The translations under genes and the position numbers were made by a program. Shown piece after piece: positions 6,985-14,283 of a stretch of DNA of 17,007 nt. The notes beneath the pieces were generated by a model, which had not been told where the DNA came from, did not search any database, and was given only the letters and a program-made list of their open reading frames with translations. Position 1 is the stretch's first letter. Each line of letters begins with the position of its first letter. The stretch comes from Bacillota bacterium (lineage in GTDB: Bacteria > Bacillota > DTU065). Where the stretch lies: positions 1-17,007 of the forward strand of contig DUTE01000310.1 of the NCBI GenBank assembly GCA_012842235.1, in the 5' to 3' direction.

Positions 6985-7652
6985 GGACATTTGCTTGTTA
7001 CATCATTTATATTTCTTTTTTTGCTCTTAGTGTTAGAGGTAAAGGAAATAGCTTCTTGGGGGCAAGCTTTTTCACATTTACCACAAACTAGACATAAGTT
7101 TTTTTGGATTTCTGGAAATTGGTTTTGCTTTGGCCAATTTACAGCATCAGCTTGACAGACTTTTACACATATGCCACATTTTATACATTTACGTTTATCT
7201 ATCTCATATCCTTTTTTGTTATAAGCAGAAAAAAACGCTAGAAGAGTTCCGTAAGGGCAAAGGTATCTATGCCATAAGCTAGGTTCGTAGAAGATAGTGA
7301 CGATTAATCCTAGAAAAAACAGAATAACTAAAACAGGGAGTTTTTTTCCTGTCGCGAAAACAAAGCCCATAATCACTAAGAAAACAACTAAAATACTTAT
7401 TCTAATATAATCGTTTTTCAACCAAGAAGGTGTCTTCCTTCGTTTTTTGCCTTTTTTAGCAGCGTTTTCGTCGATTACTTCCATACAGGTGTTAATGGGA
7501 CATAAATAACCACAATAGAATCTACCGGCAATAGATGATAAAAATAAACTAGCAAAAAAGACCATCATCCATAATTTCATTTTGCCTAAAAAGACAAGGG
7601 CTCCAAAGATTATTAAGGTTAATGCTTGGATCCATTTTCTGTATTTACCCAT
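6981..7652 (-). CDS. membrane 4Fe-4S protein of the NapH/YccM polyferredoxin type
   Basis: This is a membrane-bound electron-transfer protein. With the ATG at 7652 it is 223 aa; AAGGG lies 4 bases upstream. A GTG at 7667 is the alternative start but abuts its own AAGGAG. Hydrophobic segments lie at about 8-42 and 83-122. C47-x3-C51-P and C132-P are the NapH-type C-x3-C-P / Y-L-C-P-Y-G motifs. Two complete 4Fe-4S binding sets follow: C156, C159, C162, C166 and C187, C190, C193, C197, each ending in the usual ferredoxin pattern. No heme motif or partner dehydrogenase is present nearby. It is divergent from a Crp/Fnr regulator, a pairing that suggests redox- or nitrosative-stress-responsive control, as seen in anaerobes for such genes. 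The electron partner is unknown. Confidence 0.88.
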   Translation of the reverse strand: MGKYRKWIQALTLIIFGALVFLGKMKLWMMVFFASLFLSSIAGRFYCGYLCPINTCMEVIDENAAKKGKKRRKTPSWLKNDYIRISILVVFLVIMGFVFATGKKLPVLVILFFLGLIVTIFYEPSLWHRYLCPYGTLLAFFSAYNKKGYEIDKRKCIKCGICVKVCQADAVNWPKQNQFPEIQKNLCLVCGKCEKACPQEAISFTSNTKSKKRNINDVTSKCP

Positions 7653-7826
7653 TATACCCTTATGCACTCCTTTTTGAGAATCGCAAGCTTAAGCTTAATA
7701 GGTTATTGTATTTTCAAAGGAGAAGTAAAAAATGAAAGATCTTTACAATGTTTTCTAGTAGGATTGAGTTAGAACACGAATCTGTAAAGATAAGACAAGC
7801 AACGATTCTCTTTATGTTTTCTCTAG

Positions 7827-7832
7827 TATAAT
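7827..7832 (+). promoter_or_regulatory. -10 box of the Crp/Fnr-family gene
   Basis: A perfect TATAAT 56 bases before the start codon. No good -35 hexamer lies 16-18 bases upstream, as expected of regulated promoters. Transcription would start near 7839. Confidence 0.45.
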
Positions 7833-7851
7833 TGTTTGTAACATGATGTGC

Positions 7852-7867
7852 AGTAACTATGGTTACT
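7852..7867 (+). promoter_or_regulatory. perfect inverted repeat, probable operator
   Basis: AGTAAC-TATG-GTTACT, 6-bp arms and a 4-base spacer. It lies between the presumed transcription start (near 7839) and the ribosome site GAGGTGAT (7873-7880). The size and symmetry fit a Crp/Fnr-type dimer site, although the sequence is not the FNR (TTGAT-N4-ATCAA) or CRP (TGTGA-N6-TCACA) consensus. A bound protein here would most simply repress the gene, so autorepression is the inference. Confidence 0.5.
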
Positions 7868-7887
7868 AATTAGAGGTGATTTGGTTA

Positions 7888-8562
7888 ATGAGTAAAGAAA
7901 AGTATATAGATGCTCTTGCTTCTATTAGTCTGTTTAAAAGTTTAACAAGAGAGGAGCTAGCATGGATATTTAACTCAAGCCAATTGCAGATAAAAAATTA
8001 TAATAAAAACGAAGTGATCTACTTTCAAAATGAAATATGTAATAGTATGGATGTTGTTTTAACAGGGCAAGTGTCGGTTCAGAAAATAGATGAAAACGGC
8101 AAGATCCTAGAGATTTCAGTGTTATTGCCAAGCGAGATAATGGGAGCAAGTCTAATGTTTTCGAGCAAAAATAGATATCCTATGACTGTTATTGCCAAAA
8201 AAAGTGTTGTTTTGCTATCAATAAAAAAAGATTTGCTCCTTGCTCTTTGCCAAGAAAACGCAAGCTTTCTAACTGGTTTAATAGAGGTTATTGCTGATAA
8301 GACTGTAACATTAACAGATAAGATACATTTAATCTCTTTGAAAACAATAAGGGAGTGTATTATTAGTTTTTTGACTTACGAATACCATATTCAAAAAAGC
8401 ACTATTATTAAACTTAACCTAACAAAAAAGGAAATGGCGGAAAGATTTGGTGTACAACGGCCATCACTTTCTCGAGAACTAAATAAAATGAGAAAAGAGG
8501 GTTTGCTAGAATATGACGCCAAAACGATAACAATTAAAGACCTAGATATACTTGAGTGCTAG
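7888..8562 (+). CDS. Crp/Fnr-family transcriptional regulator
   Basis: The ATG at 7888 is preferred (GAGGTGAT 7 bases upstream); an in-frame GTG at 7876 overlaps that site. The 224-aa product, the usual size, has an N-terminal cyclic-nucleotide-binding-like beta-barrel (about 15-125: L-F-K-S-L-T-R-E-E-L, then V-V-L-T-G-Q-V-S-V and I-M-G-A-S-L-M-F), a dimerisation helix (126-150) and a winged helix-turn-helix (178-208: L-T-K-K-E-M-A-E-R-F-G-V-Q-R-P-S-L-S-R-E-L). It has no N-terminal FNR cysteine cluster, and the nucleotide pocket lacks the canonical R-S/T-A phosphate signature, so the ligand is probably not cAMP. It is divergent from the 4Fe-4S membrane protein, its most likely target, and probably regulates itself through the palindrome in its leader. 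Confidence 0.92.
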   Translation: MSKEKYIDALASISLFKSLTREELAWIFNSSQLQIKNYNKNEVIYFQNEICNSMDVVLTGQVSVQKIDENGKILEISVLLPSEIMGASLMFSSKNRYPMTVIAKKSVVLLSIKKDLLLALCQENASFLTGLIEVIADKTVTLTDKIHLISLKTIRECIISFLTYEYHIQKSTIIKLNLTKKEMAERFGVQRPSLSRELNKMRKEGLLEYDAKTITIKDLDILEC

Positions 8563-8604
8563 AGTAGTAAGTTAATAAGAAGACGCTCTTAAGAAAGGAT
8601 TTAA

Positions 8605-8660
8605 AGATAAAAGAAGCAAGGAAAGGTAGTTAGACTATCTTTCCTTGCTTCTTGGGTTTT
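8605..8660. terminator. bidirectional terminator between convergent genes
   Basis: AGAAGCAAGGAAAGGTAGT pairs with ACTATCTTTCCTTGCTTCT (19 bp, one G-U pair) around a 3-base loop. T-runs follow on both strands: GGGTTTT on plus and TTTTATC on minus. It serves the regulator gene and the solute-binding protein gene. Confidence 0.88.
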
Positions 8661-8662
8661 AA

Positions 8663-9952
8663 TCATCTTTGAGCAAGTAATTGCTTAATAAAACGATCAT
8701 ATTCTTTTTGCTTTCTTTCCATCTCTTGATTGGCTAACTTAGCAGCATTTCTCATCTCGTCTTCTGGATCAGCATTAGCTATAGCAACACTTCTAGCTGC
8801 ATTAGTCAAATATCGTTGACTAATAACAAGGCCTAAGGCAAACAAAGGTGCCTTAGAAACTCTAGCTTGTTCATTAAGGATTTTTTTGTGATTATCGGGA
8901 AGATAACTAAGACTATTGTATGCTTGCATATTGGCAGGTTGAGTAAAAAGCTTAAGTTGATTCCAAAGAATTTCTGAGTATTTTTGTTGAGTATCTGCAC
9001 GTAACCACCATTTCAAAAATTCCCAAGCCTCGGTTTTGTTCTTTGAATCTTTAAACATTACATAGGGGTTGCCACCAATATAAGCAGCATGATTTATAGT
9101 TCCATCTTTCTGCTTGGTTCCTGGAGTCATTGCAAGATCCCATTTTCCCTTAAGAGTTGGGGCTCCAAGATAGAGGTTTGGATAATCCCAACTAATGCCG
9201 ACAACAAAAGGATAGTCTCCTCGTGTAAAGGCTTCTACAAAAGGAATACTCTCTTGAGGGATCTTGTGCTTAGTAAAAAGCTCTGTAAATTCAGTAAATG
9301 CTTTAATGGCTTCAGGTGAATCCCAAGTAGTTTTGGTTCTTTCTTGGTTAACTTCGCGGATTCCGTTTTGCCACATAAAAATATATGCTCCGAACCAATC
9401 AGGTACTAAATACCAAGACGAGGAGCCAATATTCATATTTTTAGCTTGCATTTTAGGAAGTAAATCGTGGACATCGTCCCAGCTAAGAGGGACAGACCAA
9501 CCATTATCAGCAAAGATATCTGTGCGATAAAATGTTAAAGTTTGGCCAAAACTAAAATTTATACCAAAGCCAGTATTGTAATAATCAAGAGATTCGTTAA
9601 GTCCGGGAAAAGCTTGGCTAAACAGTTCATCATATTCTTTGCCAAACATAGCTTTCATATCAACAAGTCCGCCGCGGATACCAAACTCTAATGGCCACTC
9701 TGAGCCAATAATAGCAAGATCAGGTGTATCATTTGTTGCCATAGCTAAAAGGACCTTATTCCATTGTTCAGTACCACCTGGGATATTGGTGACATTTACC
9801 TTAATGCCAGTATTGGGAGTAAAATGTTCTTCGATAAGTGAATTCATAACAGCGATAGATTCATTTGTTGTGGCTTGCCAGATTTCAATGGTTGTAGACT
9901 GAGCATGCAGTGAAGTAATTAACATGACAATAAGAAGTAGACATTTTAACAA
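8663..9952 (-). CDS. ABC transporter extracellular solute-binding protein, family 1 (sugar type)
   Basis: Binds a small solute, probably a sugar or oligosaccharide, outside the membrane for an ABC importer. The TTG start is chosen because AAGGAGG lies 10 bases upstream; the first internal ATG (residue 10) would remove the start of the signal peptide. Residues 1-17 form a short signal peptide (L-L-L-I-V-M-L-I-T-S-L-H-A) cut before Q-S, without a lipobox, which would be unusual for a monoderm. The mature 412 residues show the family-1 pattern: T-I-E-I-W-Q-A-T-T near the start, P-D-L-A-I-I-G, L-T-F-Y-R-T-D-I-F, P-L-S-W-D-D, T-W-D-S-P-E-A-I-K-A-F and A-W-E-F-L-K-W-W. The length is normal. No permease or ATPase gene lies nearby, so it is an orphan within this window. 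The ligand cannot be predicted. Confidence 0.92.
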   Translation of the reverse strand: MLKCLLLIVMLITSLHAQSTTIEIWQATTNESIAVMNSLIEEHFTPNTGIKVNVTNIPGGTEQWNKVLLAMATNDTPDLAIIGSEWPLEFGIRGGLVDMKAMFGKEYDELFSQAFPGLNESLDYYNTGFGINFSFGQTLTFYRTDIFADNGWSVPLSWDDVHDLLPKMQAKNMNIGSSSWYLVPDWFGAYIFMWQNGIREVNQERTKTTWDSPEAIKAFTEFTELFTKHKIPQESIPFVEAFTRGDYPFVVGISWDYPNLYLGAPTLKGKWDLAMTPGTKQKDGTINHAAYIGGNPYVMFKDSKNKTEAWEFLKWWLRADTQQKYSEILWNQLKLFTQPANMQAYNSLSYLPDNHKKILNEQARVSKAPLFALGLVISQRYLTNAARSVAIANADPEDEMRNAAKLANQEMERKQKEYDRFIKQLLAQR

Positions 9953-10003
9953 AACAACTTTTCCTCCTTACAACAATCTTTTCTTGAAAACTTCTTCAAC
10001 CTA

Positions 10004-10034
10004 AATATAGTGAATCCTTCATTCTTTTTGTCAT
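10004..10034 (-). promoter_or_regulatory. candidate promoter of the solute-binding protein gene
   Basis: On the minus strand, ATGACA (-35, 5 of 6 matches) and TATATT (-10, 5 of 6 matches) are separated by 19 bases, which is longer than ideal. The -10 box is about 50 bases before the start codon. Tentative. Confidence 0.35.
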
Positions 10035-10052
10035 TTTAGCAAAAAACTCTAA

Positions 10053-10081
10053 AGGTAAAACTTACCTCTAATTCATAGAGG
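10053..10081. promoter_or_regulatory. two overlapping inverted repeats in the divergent intergenic region
   Basis: AGGTAA-AAC-TTACCT (10053-10067) overlaps CCTCTA-ATTCA-TAGAGG (10065-10081); they share CCT. They lie 19-47 bases upstream of the candidate -35 box of the solute-binding protein gene. They could be operators, or mutually exclusive RNA stems. The cognate regulator is unknown. Confidence 0.4.
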
Positions 10082-10256
10082 CCCATTTAATTTATAAAGA
10101 GGTATTTTCTATGGGGTATAAAATATAACAGTTAAGAAGATCCAATCGTTATAAGGAAAATTTTTGGGAATTTTTAGATGGGTAAATAAGTTTTTGCGGT
10201 CAAAACAAGAGCTTTTTGAGAAGATAAATGAAAAAGATCAACATGGGGGACATAGT

Positions 10257-12455
10257 ATGGACTATAGCAAAGAGCTTCTCGGTGAATTGAATCGGGAACA
10301 GAAAAAGGCTGTCTTAGAAACCGAAGGCTATGTATGTACCATAGCAGGAGCAGGAACCGGTAAAACAAGGGTCTTAGTCCATAGGTATGCCTATATAACA
10401 AAATGTTTAGGCATTAGCCCTGCAAATGTTTTGTGTGTAACTTTTACTAATAAAGCAGCCGGCGAGATGAAAAAACGTATTAGGGGAATTGCAGGAGAAG
10501 GTTATGATAATGCATTAATAACTACATATCATGGTTTTTGTGTTAGGGTTTTGCGAGAAGATATTCATCACTTAAAATTCCCCCAAAACTTTCTCATTAT
10601 CGATCAAAGTGATCAAAAAGAAATTTTAAGAGAGATATTTGAAGAACAAGGGATGACACTTAGCGATTCAACTTTTAAAAAAGAAAGCGAGAAGATCAGC
10701 CAACTTAAATCGTCTACGTGCTATGTAGATAAATTGATTGGTGTTGCAGATGAGTATTCTGAGCGTTTTTTAGCTGATAGTGATGAAGAAAATTCAGCTA
10801 ACTCTAGAGAACAAGGCCAAGCTGAAGGTGATCTTTTTGATTCAGATGCAATATTCCACAGATATTTGGCTAAACAAAAAAAAGCGTATGCTCTAGATTT
10901 TGATGATCTGATTAATTTTGTGTTGGTTATTTTTTCACGCTTTGAAGATGTTTTATACAAATGGCAGAAAAAGCTCCATTATGTTCAGGTAGATGAATTT
11001 CAAGATACAAGTCAGAGAGAGTTTACACTTATTTCTCAACTAGTTAAGTTAAACAAGAACCTATTTGTTGTTGGTGATCCTGATCAAACAATATATGAAT
11101 GGCGTGGGGCTAAGCCCGGTTTTTTAGTGGATTTTGACAAGATTTACCCAAACTGCAAGACCTTTATTTTAAGCAGAAACTATCGGTCTACACCGCAGAT
11201 ATTAAATGTAGGTAATTCTTTGATCGCTTATAATATGGCACGAGTACCTAAAGATCTATATACAATAAATTTTAATGGTCCCAAAGCAATTCATTATCAC
11301 GCTCCAAATGAAGAAAAAGAGATGAATTGGGTAGTAAATGAGATTACGAAGCTAAAAGAAAACAGTAAAGTAAAGAATAGTGATTTTGCTATTCTTTACC
11401 GTGCCAATTATCAATCTCGCAACATTGAGCAGGTACTAGTTCGTGCGAATATCGACTACACAATTTATAGTGGGACACAGTTTTACCAACGCAAAGAGAT
11501 AAAAGATGCCATAGCATACCTGCAGATGGTTGCCAATGGAAGTGACATGTTTTTTAAAAGGGTTGTTAATTTACCAAGCCGGGGTATCGGTAAAAAGAGA
11601 ATGGCATTTCTTCAGGATAAGGCAGACCAAGAGAAAAAGACGCTCTATGAAACATTACAAGAATATCTTAACCACCATCTTTTTCAAGAAACAAGAGCCA
11701 AAGAATTCGTTGGTTTGATCGAAAAATATCGTGTTCCTAAGGAAGAAAAGGTATCTGATATTCTTCAAGGCTTGTTAAATGAGAGTGGTTATGAAAGATT
11801 GTTGCAAAACGATGGTGATCAAGAGCGTCTAGATAATCTAGCAGAATTAAAACGTTCAGTCATTATCTATGAAAAGGAAGCTAAAGAAAAAGTTAGCTTA
11901 CAAGAATATTTAGAACAGGTTGCTCTTTACACAAACCTAGATTTAGTTTCCAAGCGAGATACTGTAAAACTGATGACACTTCATGCTTCAAAAGGTCTAG
12001 AGTTTCCTTATGTATTTATCATCGGCCTTACAGATGGAGTTGTTCCCAATTATAGGTCTCTAGAACAAAACCAAAATTGGGCTCTAGAAGAAGAAAGAAG
12101 ACTTTTATACGTAGGAATTACAAGGGCTAAAAGAGCTCTCAATCTCAGCGATTCAGAGATACAAGGCGATGGTAGGGTTAATGTTCCATCTAGGTTTCTA
12201 TCGGAAATTGCTGATGAAGAGATTATCCGTCTTGGCAAAAAATTTACAAAAGCTGAAAATAATGCCAGAAATTGTGGTACAAGTTATCGCTGTAGGGGAG
12301 ATAGTTACCAAATAGGGGATCAGGTTGAACATCCTGTGTTTGGTAAAGGTGAAATAAAGGAAATCGATCGGCAACATAATACCTATATTATCTTTTTTTA
12401 TTCTTTACAATCGGCAAAACCAATTAACATCTCTTTTATTGAAGCATTAAAATAA
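10257..12455 (+). CDS. pcrA: UvrD/PcrA-family superfamily 1A DNA helicase
   Basis: A 3'-5' DNA helicase for repair and replication, acting in the cytoplasm. The ATG at 10257 is preferred: GGGGGA lies 7 bases upstream and M-D-Y-S-K-E-L-L resembles typical PcrA starts. A TTG at 10164 with AAGGA upstream would add 31 residues. The 732-aa product contains every helicase motif: Q motif L-N-R-E-Q-K-K-A-V, Walker A G-A-G-T-G-K-T (31-37), Ia V-T-F-T-N-K-A-A-G-E-M, Walker B V-D-E-F-Q-D-T (245-251), III G-D-P-D-Q-T-I-Y-E-W-R-G-A, IV R-N-Y-R-S, V T-L-H-A-S-K-G-L-E-F (about 574) and VI Y-V-G-I-T-R-A-K-R-A. The C terminus (Q-I-G-D-Q-V-E-H-P-V-F-G-K-G) is the Tudor-like domain of PcrA that contacts RNA polymerase. 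The DUF4855 gene follows 59 bases later. The family is certain; PcrA versus a paralogue is less so. Confidence 0.93.
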   Translation: MDYSKELLGELNREQKKAVLETEGYVCTIAGAGTGKTRVLVHRYAYITKCLGISPANVLCVTFTNKAAGEMKKRIRGIAGEGYDNALITTYHGFCVRVLREDIHHLKFPQNFLIIDQSDQKEILREIFEEQGMTLSDSTFKKESEKISQLKSSTCYVDKLIGVADEYSERFLADSDEENSANSREQGQAEGDLFDSDAIFHRYLAKQKKAYALDFDDLINFVLVIFSRFEDVLYKWQKKLHYVQVDEFQDTSQREFTLISQLVKLNKNLFVVGDPDQTIYEWRGAKPGFLVDFDKIYPNCKTFILSRNYRSTPQILNVGNSLIAYNMARVPKDLYTINFNGPKAIHYHAPNEEKEMNWVVNEITKLKENSKVKNSDFAILYRANYQSRNIEQVLVRANIDYTIYSGTQFYQRKEIKDAIAYLQMVANGSDMFFKRVVNLPSRGIGKKRMAFLQDKADQEKKTLYETLQEYLNHHLFQETRAKEFVGLIEKYRVPKEEKVSDILQGLLNESGYERLLQNDGDQERLDNLAELKRSVIIYEKEAKEKVSLQEYLEQVALYTNLDLVSKRDTVKLMTLHASKGLEFPYVFIIGLTDGVVPNYRSLEQNQNWALEEERRLLYVGITRAKRALNLSDSEIQGDGRVNVPSRFLSEIADEEIIRLGKKFTKAENNARNCGTSYRCRGDSYQIGDQVEHPVFGKGEIKEIDRQHNTYIIFFYSLQSAKPINISFIEALK

Positions 12456-12514
12456 ATAGTTAAAAAGCCGTTGAAATTTTATGATGTTGTATTCCAAAAC
12501 AAAGAGGTGTGACT

Positions 12515-14158
12515 ATGAAAAAAATATGGCAAATAATAATGATCATAGGAGTGGTTGTCTTGAGTTGCTCAGCAGAAATCTACTGGAAGAATGATTACAT
12601 TTGGCGTCCTAAGCCTAATGGGTATGCCACTGAAACAATGGGCTTTGGTAACGTATCTACAGGAGATTTATCGTTTGTTGATTACAACCTAGAAATGGAC
12701 ATTGAGTTTAAAAAGTTCAGTGAGTGGGGCAATCTACGTGTAATGGTAAGACAAAACGGTATCTTTGATTCCTATAGTCTCAATATCGATAAAAACGGGC
12801 TTTCTCTTTGGCGCTACGATGGCCGCTGGGATATGGGTCAAATGCTTAGTGGTTATTCAATTCCAATCAAAGAAAACCAGAAATATCATTTAGATCTAAC
12901 GGTTAAAGATGATGAAATAGAAGTAAATTGGGATGGAAAGCCTGTAATCAATGCTAAGGATAGAATGAACAAATATCCCTATGGTGGGGCTTTGCTTAGG
13001 ACGGAGATGGCTCTAACAGAGGTGACTAATCTCAGTCTAACCTTGAATAAAACAATTGATATAGATGAAGCAACTAAAATGATGTGGCAAAAGACTCAAG
13101 AGATTTATCCACTACCAGAAAAACCTAAACCCTTTAAGACAGCCCAAGAAGTAGGGTTTAATAATATGATGTTAATATATACTGGTCATTATGGTGATGG
13201 TAGAGGAAATTGGCTTTTTGTCGATGCACTTCCTTATGTAGGCTATCTAGATTCAGACTTATCGGTAGTGGACTCATTTTTTGATGCATTTTTATTTCTT
13301 GGTATTCAAGCACCGAGTGGGAGATTTTTTGATGCTGTTCGTGGTGGGGACCCTTCGACTGCTGGTAATTCAGAAGATTGGCTCTGGTATCTCGATAAGC
13401 TTTTTGAAGACAACATGCAACTTGCAGCTTTTGATCGAGCCAAAGGCCGAGTTAACGAGGTTTTAGGTGATGCCCAAAAAGCGCAAGTAGTTATTATGAT
13501 TCCTAATCCGCTAACAGCACAGGCTAATTTTGGTGAGATTGATGGTAAAATGCTTTCTTTTAGCACAGAAAACCAAAGTGTAAAAGAAGCACAAAAGCAA
13601 AGATTTACAGCTATAGATTGGTATGTACGAGAGATAGAGAAGAGATGGCAAGAGAAGGAATTTGAAAACCTTGAACTTCTAGGCTTTTACTGGATGTCTG
13701 AAGACATTTTTCATGCGCATGACGAAGAAATTGTGAGATTGACTGCAGATTATCTTCATGAAAAAGACTATCGTTTTTATTGGATTCCTTTTAACAAGGC
13801 TCCAGGTTATGATGGTGAATATGGCTTTGATTGTGTGTTTTTACAGCCAAACTATATGTTTAGTGAGCAGGTAGGCTTAAGTCGTTTTTGGCAAACCTAT
13901 GTTGATGCTGTTACTTATGGAACCAACTTCGAGATTGAAGGGGAAAGTACAGTTCTAACAAGTAAAAAGGCCAGAGAGAGATATCTAAATTATCTAAAGG
14001 CAGGAGTTACTTTAGGTTATAGGGATTCTGCTAAAGCTTACTATTTTGGGAGCAAAGCTTTAGTTAGTTGTGCTCTTGCTAGTGATGCTGAACTTAGAGA
14101 TATCTATGATAAAACCTACCTTTTTGCAAAAGGCATCTTTGACGAGGGTCTTTGGTAA
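12515..14158 (+). CDS. secreted DUF4855 protein with N-terminal beta-sandwich domain
   Basis: The ATG at 12515 is preferred (AGAGGTG about 5 bases upstream) over the in-frame GTG at 12509. The 547-aa product has a signal peptide (1-20, ending V-V-V-L-S-C-S-A before E-I). The cysteine is not in a good lipobox, but a lipoprotein cannot be fully excluded. Residues about 20-160 are a concanavalin/DUF1080-like sandwich. Residues about 185-545 match DUF4855: M-M-L-I-Y-T-G, F-F-D-A-F-L-F-L-G, V-V-I-M-I-P-N-P, L-S-F-S-T-E-N, L-E-L-L-G-F-Y-W-M-S-E-D (E396 is a candidate acid), Y-R-F-Y-W-I-P-F, F-D-C-V-F-L-Q-P-N-Y. The family is thought to be glycoside-hydrolase-like with a barrel fold and is found in polysaccharide-degrading Firmicutes. 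Enzyme activity here is inferred, not shown. It is close behind the helicase but functionally unrelated. Confidence 0.88.
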   Translation: MKKIWQIIMIIGVVVLSCSAEIYWKNDYIWRPKPNGYATETMGFGNVSTGDLSFVDYNLEMDIEFKKFSEWGNLRVMVRQNGIFDSYSLNIDKNGLSLWRYDGRWDMGQMLSGYSIPIKENQKYHLDLTVKDDEIEVNWDGKPVINAKDRMNKYPYGGALLRTEMALTEVTNLSLTLNKTIDIDEATKMMWQKTQEIYPLPEKPKPFKTAQEVGFNNMMLIYTGHYGDGRGNWLFVDALPYVGYLDSDLSVVDSFFDAFLFLGIQAPSGRFFDAVRGGDPSTAGNSEDWLWYLDKLFEDNMQLAAFDRAKGRVNEVLGDAQKAQVVIMIPNPLTAQANFGEIDGKMLSFSTENQSVKEAQKQRFTAIDWYVREIEKRWQEKEFENLELLGFYWMSEDIFHAHDEEIVRLTADYLHEKDYRFYWIPFNKAPGYDGEYGFDCVFLQPNYMFSEQVGLSRFWQTYVDAVTYGTNFEIEGESTVLTSKKARERYLNYLKAGVTLGYRDSAKAYYFGSKALVSCALASDAELRDIYDKTYLFAKGIFDEGLW

Positions 14159-14227
14159 GTCATTTAGCTTAGATAAGCTTTGCAATAGTAGGAGATGTCT
14201 TTTAAGGGAATAAAATATTTTCTTAAG

Positions 14228-14268
14228 AAAAAACCTGAGAGTTATGGGGAAACTCTCAGGTTTTATTT
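14228..14268. terminator. bidirectional terminator between convergent genes
   Basis: AAAACCTGAGAGTT pairs perfectly with AACTCTCAGGTTTT (14 bp) around ATGGGGA. T-rich sequence follows on both strands (TTTTATTT on plus, TTTTTTCTT on minus). It ends the DUF4855 and rtcB transcripts. Confidence 0.92.
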
Positions 14269-14283
14269 ATATGAAGTTGTTAA

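Noticed and set aside
7686..7697. Palindrome AAGCTTAAGCTT upstream of the 4Fe-4S protein gene
   Set aside because: A doubled HindIII-type site in AT-rich DNA; no link to a promoter could be made.
7732..7758. Eight-codon ORF behind AAAGGAG in the Crp/ferredoxin intergenic region
   Set aside because: The ribosome-site match is good, but eight codons in AT-rich DNA are easily due to chance, and no attenuator structure follows.
9089..9902. Several plus-strand ORFs inside the solute-binding protein gene
   Set aside because: Shadows of the strongly supported minus-strand gene, with no ribosome sites or family features.
13306..13566. Minus-strand ORF inside the DUF4855 gene
   Set aside because: Shadow frame of a well-supported gene.
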